DNA of 64,000 nucleotides from Liopterus haemorrhoidalis (lineage: Eukaryota; Arthropoda; Insecta; Coleoptera; Dytiscidae). The position numbers and the translations under genes were made by a program. The notes beneath the pieces were generated by a model that saw only the letters and a list, made by a program, of their open reading frames with translations, ran no database searches and was not told the origin of the DNA. The stretch's first letter is position 1, and each line of letters begins with the position of its first letter. Shown here piece by piece: positions 11,122-22,474 of this stretch. The DNA is taken from NCBI GenBank assembly GCA_963971575.1, contig OZ020624.1, positions 3,477,001-3,541,000 of the forward strand, written 5' to 3'.

Positions 11122-11597
11122 GTGAAAGCTACCTACTATTTAAAGCTGACATCAATAAGATCAGGGTTCTTAGCCAAATCAGACTATCCAGTAAGTCTGG
11201 TCTCCAAATTTATTATAGAGGTATTAAATATAAATTGGTTGCGCAAAATAATTGCACTATATGTAACCTGCAGAAGAAAGAAAATCTTTTCCATTTTTTT
11301 ATTGAATGTCCTCTTTACTCTGCACCAAGAGCTCAGTACCTCCAAGACTATTTAAATGGTAACCAAGATGGCTGTACGCTGCTAGTACTAGAAGATCAAA
11401 TAAAATTGAACAACGTTTTCCATTACACGACTCAAACTTTATACACGAGATCTTTTATAATTAATGAATATTTATGTAATTTTCTTTGTCCTACACTTAT
11501 TAGTATAGTGTTATTGTTAAATTTATTTAAAAAATGTTTTGTTACACATATATTTCAATATGATATTGTTACGAGTATACCAATTTCTTTGTTATAA
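11122..11597 (+). pseudogene. LINE C-terminal zinc-knuckle fragment
   Basis: From 11235 the frame reads NNCTICNLQKKENLFHFFIECPLYSAPRAQYL. This is the Cys-x2-Cys-x-His-x4-Cys knuckle that ends many insect non-LTR retrotransposons. The preceding frame (11122 on: KATYYLKLTSIRSG) is probably the same protein shifted. A stop at 11597 and the AATAAACCATTTT tail around 11620 fit a LINE 3' end. The reverse transcriptase is absent. Confidence 0.75.
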
Positions 11598-11599
11598 GC

Positions 11600-12548
11600 T
11601 ATGTAATGCTTTATAAACAAATAAACCATTTTATTTACTATTTTTATTTATTATATAAAATTCCTCCATCCATAACATCCCACAGTGCAATTGACTCGAC
11701 TTCTGGACTACCGTTTTGTTATTTAATGGCAAATATTCAAAATTAAGATTCCTAATGTTCAATATTAAGCATCCCCCATGCGGAAGTGTCCCCACTTCCC
11801 TTGCAATTGTGAAAATTTACACTTACCTACATAAATTTTTTCAATGAAATTAAGTTACACCATTCATTATTTAATAGCACCATCGCGGTGTGCTTTTTAC
11901 TAAATTTTCCTTTTCAGTTAAACCCAACTCTGTATCATCTTGCAATGGTCAAGAGAAAGACGCGTATATTCCTAAATCTACCACTAATGCAACTGAGAGA
12001 GAGAAGTTGATGACAATAGAAGCAGTGTCCATCCTTCTGTATTATAATACGAGGCGGCAGCTCGAAAACTTGCTACAATTCAAATTGTTATCAATTTAGG
12101 TCAGTTTGAAACTTACTGAACGCACCCTGAATGGTTTAGTGCTCGGGAATTTGATGAAGAAACCGTTCCGCTGTCGTCAAAACAAATATGAACGAGATAA
12201 CTGAACATTTAAACGAACAATAACAATTTAGAAGGAAATGTGATGAGAAAAAATAGAAGGGGACTGTTTTCAGTTTATAGTGGGGGACAAAAACTTTATT
12301 GCTAGTATCAGAGATATACAAATATCAACATAGACTACGAACTTGAACTGACAAGAAATTTATAATGGAACACATGATAATTCTTGCTCTGAATGCTGGG
12401 GGTCTATTCTAGGTACGTTTGGCATAACTGTGCAGTGTTAACTCGGTGTCGTGCAAGTTTGTTGCCACGTGACCACTGTGCACACTGTGCAAGAAAATCA
12501 AAGACGAACGCTTTGTTCAGATTGTGCAGTTATTTTTGTTATTCTAAC
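11600..12548. other. No recognisable gene
   Basis: AT-rich with one moderately GC-rich patch (12415-12530, repeated GTGCA/TGTGCA words). No motif, inverted repeat or splice-bounded frame that I can support. Confidence 0.35.
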
Positions 12549-12601
12549 CTTTTTTAAGGTTTTGTAGGTGACCAAAAAACCCTTATACCGTCATTTTGTC
12601 A

Positions 12602-12652
<51 letters not shown>

Positions 12653-14027
12653 ATCCGTCCGTCCGTCTGTCTGTTTGTTCAGTAAAAATTATAGCCAAAC
12701 GGCTAAACCTAGAGAGTTGCACTTTGGCATGCTTATACAACTCTTTGACCCGCACATAGGAAAAATACTAAAACATCTAAAAAACATATACCCCTAAAAA
12801 TATAAACAAATATGTGCTCATCGAAAAAAAAAAAATTTTAAATTCTGAGTAGGGTATCAAATGAAAGCCCTTAGTACGTGGATTAACGACCAAAATTTGA
12901 TTTTTGCAAAATAAATTATTTTAATGCGATTTTTGCCAAAATTGTCCAAAAAAATTTTCGTCCCACATCCTGTAGCCCAGATGGTTTAAACTAAAAATCT
13001 GAAAAAATTCTAAGTAATGTACATTGGTGTGAACAGGAATAGTACAACAGGAATTTTTGATCAGATTATGTTTTCGGAAAATAACGCATTTTTTATGTTT
13101 CTAACTAAAATATGTTAAATATTTAATTCGCTATGTAACACAGTAGATAAGTAAGCGCTCATAGCGTAGTGCATAATGTCGTAGCTTTGTAATTAACTAG
13201 ATTTCGATTCCTTGCAATTTTAATTTTTCTGTTTTATTTTTGCATTTTTATTTTGTTTAAATTATTTTGTCAAATTTCTAGTTATATTTTGGTAAATGTT
13301 TTTTGGAAGTGTAGAAATTATAATTTAATTCTATGTTTGAATGTATACGAAATCAGAGAGCGGGGCTTATAATTTAAGCAACCAATGGAAGCCATAGGCG
13401 CAATTTTGAAAAACTTAATGAACCTTGCTACATAAAAAAAAAAAAAAATACTGCACATATTTAGAAACTTAAATAATGGTATTAGGCATTCGGATAAAAA
13501 TTCATAAAAAAATATTTTGACATAAAATTTGTTTTGACATCCCAAATAATCATCATTCAGTTACTAAATACAGTCTGTTCCAAACGGTTAAGCGGAACTA
13601 AATGGGAATTTAGTTCTTTTAGGTTGTCACGAGAAGGGGATCTTGCTTGGGTTATTTCATTTTTCACGTTGGGATGTCAAAATTTAAAATTCCAACAATG
13701 AAACCATGGAAACGAATGACATATGTCAAAATCAAATATTTTTTTTAGATATTTAAATGACAAAAAAATAAATAAATGGGAAATTTGTATTAAGAATTAC
13801 ACAAAAAATCAAAATATAAAGAAAATGATATTTTAAAATGATATTAACCTTAACCAAAAAATGTTTATTGTAAGTACGATTTACAAAGCTTAAACAAAAC
13901 GGCCGAAAGGCACGATTTAAACGATGAAAGTAACTAGATTGCAAAATCTAGTTCCGCTTAATCGTTTGGAACAGACTATACCTTCGAAACCCTGAAATGT
14001 GTGAAAATTCACACTTCACATTTTTTT
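12549..14027 (+). mobile_element. Helentron-like element, copy H2, interrupted by a MITE
   Basis: 5' end AAGGTTTTGTAGGTGACC, then (GTCT)n with GTCC variants at about 12603-12673, then the conserved body. The 3' end CGAAACCCTGAAAT, hairpin GTGTGAAAATTCACAC and TTCACA are displaced by a 408-bp MITE inserted at 13571. Compared with H1 the body is otherwise collinear, including the patch GATAAGTAAGCGC shared only by H1 and H2. Confidence 0.8.
13571..13978. mobile_element. MITE family B, copy 1 (TA duplication, ~30-bp TIRs)
   Basis: Starts CAGTCTGTTCCAAACGG and ends as the inverted TCGTTTGGAACAGACTA, flanked by TA at 13569-13570 and 13979-13980. The uninterrupted site is seen in H1 (TTAAATACCTGCGAA), which confirms the ends. 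TA duplications and TIR length fit a Tc1/mariner-mobilised MITE. A second copy is at 34510-34916. The frame inside is present in both copies only because the DNA is the same; I see no protein signal. Confidence 0.85.
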
Positions 14028-14124
14028 GTAAACAAATAAATTATGTGTGTTTTATTTCATGAAGTCTGTCTCCTGCTACTTGTTTTGTACGATAATATAA
14101 AATTCAGAAGAATTTTCTAAACCA

Positions 14125-14658
14125 GAAAGTGGATTTTGGACACGAAAATGAACACGAAAATTTACTTAAGCCAACCCTTAAATTAATTTTTTTTTACTTA
14201 TTCTAATTCCCACCAAAATGTACTTAATCAAACCATTAAAATATATATTTTTTATCGCAAGATCGCAATTTAATTTATGCCAACTTGTAAAATAATTATT
14301 TTTTTATTTTAAACAAAAGAAGACTCTAGCTCTTATAGTTATGGCCCCAGTTGCCAAAAGCTCCAATTGTGAACGGCCCGAATTGTCCATCGCCCCAGTT
14401 GTTAATGGCCCCAGTTGTGAAAAGCCCCAATTGGGTATAGCCCGAATTGTCCATCTATCCAGTTGTTAATAGCCCCAGTTGTGAAAAGCCCCAATTGGGT
14501 ACGGCCCGAATTGTCCATCGCCCCAGTTGTTAATAGCCCCAGTTGTGAAAAGCCCCAATTGGGTACGGCCCGAATTGTCCATCGCCCCAGTTGTTAATAG
14601 CCCCAATTGTGAACGGCCCGAATTGTCTTACGGCTCCAGTCGTCATGGAACCCTATGT
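14125..14658 (+). repeat. Dispersed element with a 16-bp/64-bp hierarchical minisatellite
   Basis: Bases 14130-14335 match 23405-23590 closely. From 14345 the sequence is a tandem array of 16-mers: GCCCCAGTTGTTAATG, GCCCCAGTTGTGAAAA, GCCCCAATTGGGTATA, GCCCGAATTGTCCATC. These four form a 64-bp unit repeated about three times, with partial units on each side. The element ends TCATGGAACCC in both copies. No coding potential. Confidence 0.85.
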
Positions 14659-14659
14659 T

Positions 14660-15698
14660 ACATATCGTTGTTGTGCATCAAAAAATTTAACTATCTGTAT
14701 TACTCTCTTGTCCCTACTGCCCTGGATTTAAATTCCCATCAATATTTTTAAAGTATTCAAGTTATATACTGTAAAACCATTTTAGTTTTAAATCTTCGTA
14801 AAACAAAATAAGGCAACAAAAATGTATCCTGGATATTGCTTCACTGTTTATTATTCATTAAAAATTATCAAAGTTTTAATAAGGTTATGTTTCTGTTATA
14901 CTAAAAGAAAACTTCCTTGAATGTTAAACAGTCTCTGCCTAGAAATTGATTCGATTTATATACTAATAAAGCTACGGATTAGATATCGACGGCCCGATTT
15001 TCCGACTTATCAATAAAGAAACTGAGCAAAAACACGCGACATTTGAATCGACACAAATATTAATGAAGATATATAAATATACAAGATAGGGCAAGGGCTT
15101 ATGTCACCACCTTAAAACAGATATGCGACCTTTCATTTTCAATATTGATATTTTACTTCGCATTCATAAAATATTTACGAAAAATATCAGAGTAGATTAT
15201 AAGCAGGATACGGAATTTGCTAAATTAATTCCCGAAAACTTAGAGGAAAATTGAGCAAGTATTTGGGGTCAGTTTTTCCAAACAATCGGAACTTGTGAAA
15301 ATAATAGAAAGAATTACGGATATGCGATACTGAGAAACTATCGATATTTGTACTTCGATAATATCGAATAAATATAATTGATACCGGTATCGAGTCGAAA
15401 AAAAAAAATATCAATATTTTCAAGTATCGAAAGAAAAAATGAATATATTTTCTATAAAACGTAAAAAAAAACATTTTATTCTTATAATAACAATATAATT
15501 GTAGTACAATAATAAATAGATTAAAGTAGTATGGACATTAAAGTAGTATACATGACTGAAAAGTGACAGATGACCTAGGTAACAATAAATTGGACACCTA
15601 AAAAACGTAGGCGAGGAAGATTCGTTCATGGAAGAACTAATAGATAAGAGGCGTTCATGAGGTGAAGAGATAGATGAGGCCATGCAGCCTAGCAAGAG
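14660..15698. other. No gene; ATCGATA-rich patch
   Basis: Nothing is recognised up to 15330. Bases 15330-15430 are rich in TATCGATA-type words (ATCGATATT, TACCGGTATCG), resembling the subterminal sequence at 16420-16536 in reverse. They may be the two ends of one decayed DNA transposon. Confidence 0.3.
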
Positions 15699-15994
15699 TT
15701 CATATGCACACCAGTTTTCCAAATGAAGGATCGGAAATCCCTTCGTAAAATATATACTATCTATTATCGTTTTCCTAATTCTGCTGTCCTAGATTTTTAC
15801 TAAATAAACTTAACCTAATTACCTAAATTAATCGTATTTACTAGAGTTTATTACACTACTTTTAATGTACTTATATTTGAGGGAAAAAAAATTACTGTAT
15901 ACCTAAAAATTGAAAGAAAATTTGGAAAACGATAATAGATAATAAACATTTTACGAAGAGATTTCCGATCTTTCACTTGCATAACTGGTGTGTA
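15699..15994. repeat. ~295-bp element with ~73-bp inverted repeats
   Basis: Bases 15701-15772 and 15917-15993 are inverted copies sharing GATCGGAAATC, CTTCGTAAAAT and TATTATCGTTTTCC. The interior is about 145 bp and noncoding. Probably a short MITE or foldback; target duplication not clear. Confidence 0.65.
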
Positions 15995-16419
15995 TATTAA
16001 CTTTTTCTGAAGCCTATAGGTCTGAGTCATTGTTTAATATAGAATTAAACACTCCACTCTTCTTCATTGCAAGCACCGAGTAAACTCCTTGGCCTGTTTT
16101 GGTAAAATAGGTCCACTTTGTGCTTCTTGGTGCTGACATTTTTAAATAAAATACAAAAATAACATTTCATAACCTCAAACGTAGAGGAAAAAGGCGCCAC
16201 AACTTCTAATCCGTTCAACGCATGTTTCTTGGCGTAATATGTACTGCACCATTGTGATTGCGTACCCCGTGCTACCAGTTTTTACATGAGTATAATTTTC
16301 AGAAGTGTTTCTTATTGAAAAAAAAAAATAATAATAATCACAGAAATATTTATATGTGTATAGTTAAAAATTTTACGATATTGTTTAAAAAAAAAGAGAC
16401 GATACTATACTGGGTCAAA

Positions 16420-16536
16420 TATACTGATATTAATCGGTAGATGGAGTATCGGTAGATTAGTATCGATACTAAAATCGCGATATCGATTGAAAAATATCGA
16501 TACTGGTATCGTATCAATAGTATCGGAATACCCCTA
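16420..16536. mobile_element. Possible hAT terminus (ATCGATA-rich)
   Basis: Read in reverse from 16536, the sequence starts TAGGGGTATTCCGATACTA and continues with many ATCGATA words. TAGGGG-type ends with such subterminal repeats occur in hAT elements. The matching opposite end was not found, so this is probably a truncated relic. Confidence 0.35.
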
Positions 16537-16539
16537 CTC

Positions 16540-17217
16540 TTGAATGATCTATCAGTGCCCTTTGTTGCCTCATTTTGTCGATGTAAAACTTACGATAAAA
16601 AATATCTCGTTGCAATAGTCAGAGTAATAAGAAATAGTAGATATCGTTAGTCAATCATAAGTTGCTCAGTTTCGATTGAAGGGAATAAGGAAGTATATAT
16701 TTCAGTTGATTTATACTAGCAGTAATCTTTAAAAAAAATGGCCTACTAGTACAGTATGCGTCCTAATCGCGAAATCCGAAACCGCTGTTAACATCTCGTG
16801 ATATTTCTTTTTATCTCGTGAAAATCACCGGAAGTGTCATCGTCTGAACTGTTATCAACATGTTAAGAGTAGCCTAGAACTATAAAACATTGTCTACGTC
16901 ATACACCTTGTTTCATCTCATCACGTAGGAGTTTTTACGTGAACAACAAGAATACATTGTATGTTAATCTGTATTTATTTAATAATACTTAATACTGTAA
17001 ACAATTTATGAATTAAACCTTATGCAGTATACTAATAGAAGAATGAACCATTACAGTACCGCTAGTATACAAAGTATACGATAATTTAGAAGAATTTCGC
17101 TCATGCTCAGAGTGGTTTTTAACCTTTCTCTGACGGATACGGAGGGCATACTGTAATAACTCCTATAGTTAAGTGGCGCTGCCACCAAAAAACCAGTTAT
17201 AAAATTATTGTACTTAC
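16540..17217. other. Intron sequence downstream of the TPR exon
   Basis: This is intron 3' to the exon at 17218 (minus-strand gene). A donor GTAAGT lies at 17212-17217 (minus). No further TMTC exon, element or RNA was recognised. Confidence 0.4.
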
Positions 17218-17332
17218 AGGTTATAGTGAACGTCGGCCATGTTTGCTCTGTGCTCCAGGGCTTTTCTGTATGCCCATTCAGCCTCCTGAGTCCTACCCTG
17301 GCTACTAAGGACACTGCCCAAGTTGCCGTAGG
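17218..17332 (-). CDS. TMTC2: TMTC2-like exon encoding the first TPR repeat
   Basis: A 115-nt exon on the minus strand. The acceptor is TTTTTGTTTCAG ending at 17333 and the donor GTAAGT begins at 17217. It encodes (A)YGNLGSVLSSQGRTQEAEW, AYRKALEHRANMADVHYNL, a tetratricopeptide repeat with the YGNLG, AxxAYRxAL and NMADVHYNL pattern of TMTC proteins. The exon starts with two bases of a codon, which fits the single base left by the exon at 52473-53334. The joined junction gives Pro-Lys-Ala-Tyr-Gly-Asn-Leu-Gly, the expected TMTC2-type order. TMTC proteins are multi-pass ER proteins that O-mannosylate cadherin-type substrates; the TPR part lies in the ER lumen. Assignment to TMTC2 rather than another TMTC paralogue is my judgement from memory of the family. 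Confidence 0.85.
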
Positions 17333-17392
17333 CTGAAACAAAAATTAAATATAAATACTAAAAAACACTATGTAGCACAAATTTTTAGAATT

Positions 17393-17803
17393 AGACCGGG
17401 AGCTCATGACATTTTTGGTCTCCGATTTCATACAGCATGCCTTTTGGAGGAGAGAATATTTACCCTGTGACAACAAAAAAGGGATGGTACTAAACCCCTG
17501 CACGCTTTCCGGTCATAGGGAAAATTGCAAAATTTTTGTGTTTATCTCTGATTTAATATTGCTTGCCCTTTTGTCAAAAGTAAGTTATAATAAATTTAAA
17601 GTCTTTTAATTATAGGCATGCTGTATGAAAACGCGCAAAATCATATTTTTTTATTACAAGATCACATAACCGTTTGAGCCCTTTGGGACCCTCCGAATCG
17701 CATGCATATATTTAAAAGACTTTAAATTTGTTATAACTTTCTTTTGAAAAAAGGGCAAGCAATATTAAATCAGAGAAAAGCACAAAAATTTTGTGTTTAA
17801 GTG
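17393..17803. mobile_element. Foldback element, copy 1, right end truncated
   Basis: Begins AGACCGGGAGCTCATGAC and is collinear with 46146-46560, including GGCATGCTGTATGAAAACGCG and the internal inverted arms (ACTTTAAATTTGTTATAAC and its complement). The right outer arm present at 46570-46708 is missing. It sits only about 60 bp from the 3' splice site of the TPR exon (acceptor at 17333). Confidence 0.8.
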
Positions 17804-17890
17804 GACACTTTGTCAATAATGGGAAATACGTTTCTGAAATTCAAACAAATTAAGCATTTTTCAATATATCTCATATTAATTTAATGCTTA

Positions 17891-18585
17891 ATTTATTTAT
17901 TTATTTATTTATTTATTAGTACAGGTTTCTCAACAGGATACAATCCCAATTACAGAGAAACACACATCAGTTATAAAAAATTAAAAAATACAGCAGCGAA
18001 ACAAAACAAAAAACAAACAAAATTTAATATAATAATATTAAATTATTTTTGCAAATAATTTTTTAAATTTACATATATCACATTGAAATATGTCTGGAAA
18101 ATGAACATTGGAAAAATACATATTAAATAATAATGGGAAACGATTTATAGGTGAATTGGTTGCTGAATTTGTTTTAGAGAAGTTTATTGAGAAAAGTTCA
18201 CATTGTAGCGTAGAATGTGTAGGAACACGGAAATGGAATTTACTTAGTAATTCTGGACAGTCAGTTATATTTCTAATAATTTTAAAGAAAAAAGAAACAT
18301 CAAGATAGATCCGCCTTTTCTCAAGTGACATTAAATTTTATTTATAATTAGAAAATTTGTTTACCATATAATTATCGAATTTTGTTTGTATTCTTTAAAT
18401 TCTATCAATGTAAATATTATACTGAGGTGACCAACAAACCGTGGCAAATTCAAGCTGACTTCTAACGAAAGAAAAATATAGTTTTCACGGTTGATATATT
18501 TTTGAAATTTGCTCCTGATTTTATTATAAAACGTAACATTCTGTATGATTTTTTAATTACATTATTTACATGAACATCTAATCTA
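17891..18585 (-). pseudogene. LINE 3' end with (AAAT)n tail
   Basis: Read on the minus strand, a protein runs with frameshifts from about 18585 to 18038. The blocks are HVNNVIKKSYRMLRFI, LEFATVVWSPQY, then SLEKRRIYLDVSFFFKII, CPELLSKFHFRVP and NSPINRFPLLFN. These are the C-terminal blocks of Jockey/CR1-like LINEs. The 3' tail is an (AAAT)n run (TTTA repeats at 17891-17918). The 5' part is missing. A second tail of the same kind is at 62052-62540. Confidence 0.8.
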
Positions 18586-18725
18586 AGCTTAAATATGAAG
18601 AATTAATGACTTAAATATGAAGCAAATGCTGAAAAAAATCCCTTAGATTTTTTTCATTTAAATTTTTATTTTGACCAAATGTTTAATTTTAATAAAAATT
18701 TAAATTTAGTGCTTATATTATATAC

Positions 18726-18885
18726 CTATAAAGCCCTGAAAGGTGTGAAAATTTATACTTTACATCAATATTTACTCAGATGATGAATAATAACGCCTAC
18801 AAATAATGAATAAAAATTCCTATATTATACCTAGAAAATCCTGAAAAATGAAAAAATTCACACTTCAAATCAATATTTTAAACAT
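18726..18885 (+). mobile_element. Two decayed Helentron-like 3' ends
   Basis: At 18726-18780 the sequence reads AAAGCCCTGAAAGGTGTGAAAATTTATACTTTACATCAAT. At 18831-18885 it reads GAAAATCCTGAAAAATG followed by AATTCACACTTCAAATCAAT. Both follow the family 3' consensus (ACCCTGAAATGTGTGAAAATTCACACTTCACATCAAT, given here in pieces) with a damaged hairpin. Confidence 0.6.
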
Positions 18886-18889
18886 AAAT

Positions 18890-19545
18890 TGACTTTCATT
18901 TATTCATTCTTTTTCAAATTGTTTCAACGAGGGCATTCAATTAATTCAATTAATATTATTTAATTCAATATTTTACTCTCTAATAATATTATACATTTTT
19001 TTTTTGACGCTGTTTCATTTATGTTTCTTTTTGTTTTGGATGCTGTTTTGTTAGCTTTCTTATTGTACTTTATTCGCTTTTAAAATAATCAAAATTAAAA
19101 ACTATAATGGAAAGAACCCATTAAAGTAATAAGTACTATATTATATAAAATAATAATTTGAAAGTGCAATGAAAAATGCAGTTGTTGGCAGTGTACGATT
19201 TTCTAAATTAATTAACTAACTAGTACATATGTAAAGCTCGCACTTTAAAAGCTCGATTTACAAAAGCTCCCTCTCTATTTTTCTAAAGTGTTTAAAACGG
19301 TTTAATTACTAATTGTTAATTATCTGAATCGTCGTGTTAGGAAAACAAATTTAAATAAGCTAATTATATAGACATACGAAAACAACGATAAAACACGTGT
19401 GAACTTGCAATAAAACTAATTTTACAAAAATACGTTAAGTAATTAATTTTGGAACATCGAGTAAACACTGTTTTACTAACTGATCAAAACAAGTACGGAT
19501 TGTATTTAATAATAGACCAGTGTTTGCCATACTGTGTGTAACAGT
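18890..19545. other. No recognisable gene
   Basis: AT-rich sequence with simple A/T runs. No coding, repeat pair or RNA identified. Confidence 0.4.
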
Positions 19546-19548
19546 GTG

Positions 19549-19990
19549 TCACAAGAGTTTCCAGGTCTGCTGTGAAATAGAGGAAAGGGTGTAACGAAGA
19601 TGATTACACCTGCAGCGCGACGTAATACAGCCCGGGGATCTCTGGCCAGAGATCCCCGGGATGGACGCAATCATCCAACAATGCCAATGGTGCATATATA
19701 GTTCTATCAGTCCTAGTTGGAGCATAGGGCTTCTACAAATCGCTCTTATTGAGCTATGTTGGCTGAAAGTCTTTTTACTTCGGACCACGTCTTATTTTTC
19801 GTTTTAATTTCGTCTCCGATACTTCTTCTCTAGGTAGATTTCGGGCGACCGACTTTACGCTACCCCTGTGGGTTCTAATCATACCCTGGGCACTCTTATG
19901 GAGAAAAATTACATTCGCTTTTAGTATGTAGCCAAGCCGCATATTGGCGCTGTTGTTGTTAGACAAAGAAAGATATACATTACTCATATA
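19549..19990 (-). pseudogene. Probable LINE-related remnant
   Basis: The minus strand carries NNNSANMRLGYILKA and further on SVARNLPREEVSETKLKRK. In a shifted frame near 19680 it reads ALLDDCVHPGDLWPEIPG. The words GTAGCCAAGCCG...GGCGCTG at 19928 recur at 20545 inside the neighbouring LINE (GTAGCCAAGCCGTCATTGC), so this is probably another fragment of that family. Assignment is weak. Confidence 0.35.
19631..19660. repeat. Perfect 30-bp GC-rich palindrome
   Basis: The half-site CCCGGGGATCTCTGG (19631-19645) is followed directly by its exact complement to 19660, with no spacer. It could extrude as a cruciform or mark a symmetric duplication within the LINE-like remnant. Confidence 0.9.
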
Positions 19991-19999
19991 TACCTTTCT

Positions 20000-20490
20000 T
20001 TGTTTAAGATTGTTTGTGTTAGTAAATGGCAGTTAGCGTTAATTTACATTTAGCAAGAAAGTCTATTTTGCTGATGCCATTGTTTAACATTTTATTGTTA
20101 TGGAACCCTTATATTAAATAAAAATAGTGCGGGTGGCGAGACCTACAAAACACGCTGGTTTGTGTTTCAAGTTATTAGTTTGTTGTACTTTATTATTATG
20201 TATTTGTAGCCTTAATTGTAAGAGTTCTGTTAATTGTAGCAGGCATGTCAATTTTAGTTTTGGGGAGTGTGAGCACTCGGAGAAGTTGTTACTTTATGTT
20301 ATAAAATATTTTATTAGGATATTTTTTTATAGTTATGTAGAACAAATTAATTTAGTTATTGTAGGAAAAAATTGCAGGGTTGCTAAAAGATGTACTAAAT
20401 ATTTTAAGTATTTTTGGAAAAAAATAAATATGTTTTCGTGTAATTTATGTGTTTTATTTACCTGAAAATATAAGAGAAATTTTAAATACT
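20000..20490 (+). other. Unassigned stretch with one open frame
   Basis: A plus-strand frame at 20127-20465 is rich in Cys and hydrophobic residues (FKLLVCCTLLLCICSLNC could pass for a signal peptide). There is no splice or homology evidence, the first codon is not ATG, and the composition follows local AT content, so I do not call a gene. Confidence 0.25.
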
Positions 20491-20534
20491 AGCTCCAGTT
20501 AATATGCAGTATGTCTGTCTTATCGACTGGCTTC

Positions 20535-22470
20535 CAAAATAGTTTGTAGCCAAGCCGTCATTGCAGCGCCAGTACAGATGTATTTGGATTCCCCATTAGT
20601 GGCAGGTCTATAGGTTGTTGTCTATGGTTCTAATCTAGCGCCACTCTTGCTAGCTTGCTTGGCTCTCTTCTTAGTACATGACCAATCCAGTTCTACTTGC
20701 GCCTCCTGATTTCTCTGTCTATGGGAATTTGGTTGCAGCGTATTAACAGCTCTTGATTAGTGACCCTGTGCGTCCATCTTATTTTAAGGATCCTACACAT
20801 ACATTTGTTGACGAATACTTGCACTTTGGTGATTATAGCATGTGTAACCTTCCACGGCTCGGTATAACATTACGGATTTTACGGTGGATACAAATATACG
20901 TAGTTTTGAGTTCCTGGTAATATGGTGCGATCTCCAAACTGTGTTAAGCATGACGAATGCTTGTTTTTCCTTTTGGATACGATGTTATACATCAGTAAAG
21001 TCACCACCTTCGGCTGCAATCATGCTAGCAAGATATCAAAATTCTTCCACTATGTCTTCTCCATAGATTCTTAATATGTTGTGGTTGTTGGTGTTCATGC
21101 GCATTAATTTAGTTTTATGGGGATTAATTTTTAGTCCTAAAAGCTTTGCTCTCTCAGCTATAATGTTAGCCTTTTTTGGATGTTTGCAAAGGTGTGTGCT
21201 TGGATGCATATGTCGTCGGCGTAGTCTAAGTCTTCCAGGCGACGTTGCACATCCCATAGTATTCCGGTGTTTAAGTTTTGCGAGGATTTCATAACCCAGT
21301 GTAAACCGATGTTAAAAAGCAAGGGTGAAAGAGGAAAACCTTGTTTCACACCCCTGGTAATAAGAATGGATTCGCATTCTCTCCCAGCGTAATCCGTAAA
21401 TAGCCTTTGTTGCTGTGCGCCAAACATTTTATCTAACTATCTCTCCCAGCGTGAAGCACGCGACATAATACTTCGTTATAAAGTGATTTTATTATATTAA
21501 TCATTTTGCCTGGTACCCCTATCAGTTTAAGAATATGCCATAATGCATGGTGACTCAAGCTATCGAAAGCACGTATAAAATCAATGAATAAAATATAAAG
21601 TGGTGACTGCCACTCGATAGATTGCTAAACAATTATCCTCAGTGTGCAAATATGATCAACACAAGATTTGCAAGGCCGGAAGCCAGCCTGTTCCCTGCGC
21701 AGTTTTGGCTCAATTACTGACATCCTTTCGTTAATGATGACAGCGATGATTTTGTTGATCATGTTTAACAGCGTTATTCCTCTTCAGTTCTTGCAGTCGC
21801 TTAAATCTCCTTTTTTCGGTAGCTAGACAATTCCCATGCTTTAGGAATAGTTTCTGTCTCCCACACTAGGGTGACCATTTTCTTAAGAAGGCAATGCGGG
21901 ACGGAGCAAAAAAAAGGTCCTCATCTCCCCAATTCAAGTGAAGAGCAAAAAAAAGTCCTCATCTCCAAAATCCAAGTGAAGAGCAAAAGAAAAAAGGTCT
22001 TCACCTCCTAAATCCAAGTGAAGAGCAAAAAAAAGGTCCTCACCTCCCAAATCCAAATGCGGGACAAAATTTTAAAATGCGGGACTTTTGCGGGACGCAT
22101 CTTAATGCGGAACTTTTGCGGGACGCATCTTAATGCGGAACTTTTGCGGGACGCATCTTAATGCGGAACTTTTGCGGGACGCATCTTAATGCGGGACAAA
22201 ATGTTAAAATGCGGGACAGTCCCGCAAAATGCGAGATGAATGGTCACCCTATTCCACATTTGAACTATTAGTGGGGCTAATTGGTCAACCATAGTAACAA
22301 CACTGTATTTTTTACATTTCTGGGAACATGTTGTCTGCTCCAGAACATCTGTCCTGTTGCTTCAGGACAGATGTCCTGGATGCATCATCTGTCGATGATG
22401 ATGAAGTGGGCTTTTATTAAAAAAATGCTCAAAAGGTTCAATCAATCGTTAAAAGTTACTGGATTTTAAA
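20535..22470 (-). pseudogene. LINE reverse transcriptase, decayed, split by a hAT element
   Basis: On the minus strand from 22330 down: VDQLAPLIVQMW, [hAT insertion], ETETIPKAW, KKGDLSDCKNWRGITLLN (RT block), REQAGFRPCKSCVDHI, SPLYILFIDFIRAFDSLSH (catalytic FIDF block), RGVKQGFPLSPLLFNIGL, LEDLDYADDICIQ (YADD, intact), LGLKINPHKTKLMRMN, and a C-terminal part down to about 20540 ending TAWLQTILEAS. Motif order is that of a complete RT domain, but stops and frameshifts occur throughout. YADD is retained. The clade is uncertain. Confidence 0.88.
21867..22251. mobile_element. hAT non-autonomous element inside the LINE
   Basis: Ends are TAGGGTGACCATT and its inverted copy (21867, 22251). The flanking 8-mers are TCCCACAC (21859-21866) and TTCCACAT (22252-22259), 6 of 8 identical, as expected of an aged hAT duplication. 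Removing the element restores the LINE reading QMW-E-TETIP. Inside are two tandem arrays: about four 39-bp units (AAGTGAAGAGC ... CCTCACCTCC, 21903-22062) and four 28-bp units (TGCGGAACTTTTGCGGGACG..., 22076-22188). No transposase. Confidence 0.85.
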
Positions 22471-22474
22471 ATAT

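Noticed and set aside
20127..20465. Secreted Cys-rich small protein
   Set aside because: No ATG start, no splice or homology support, flanked by LINE remnants.
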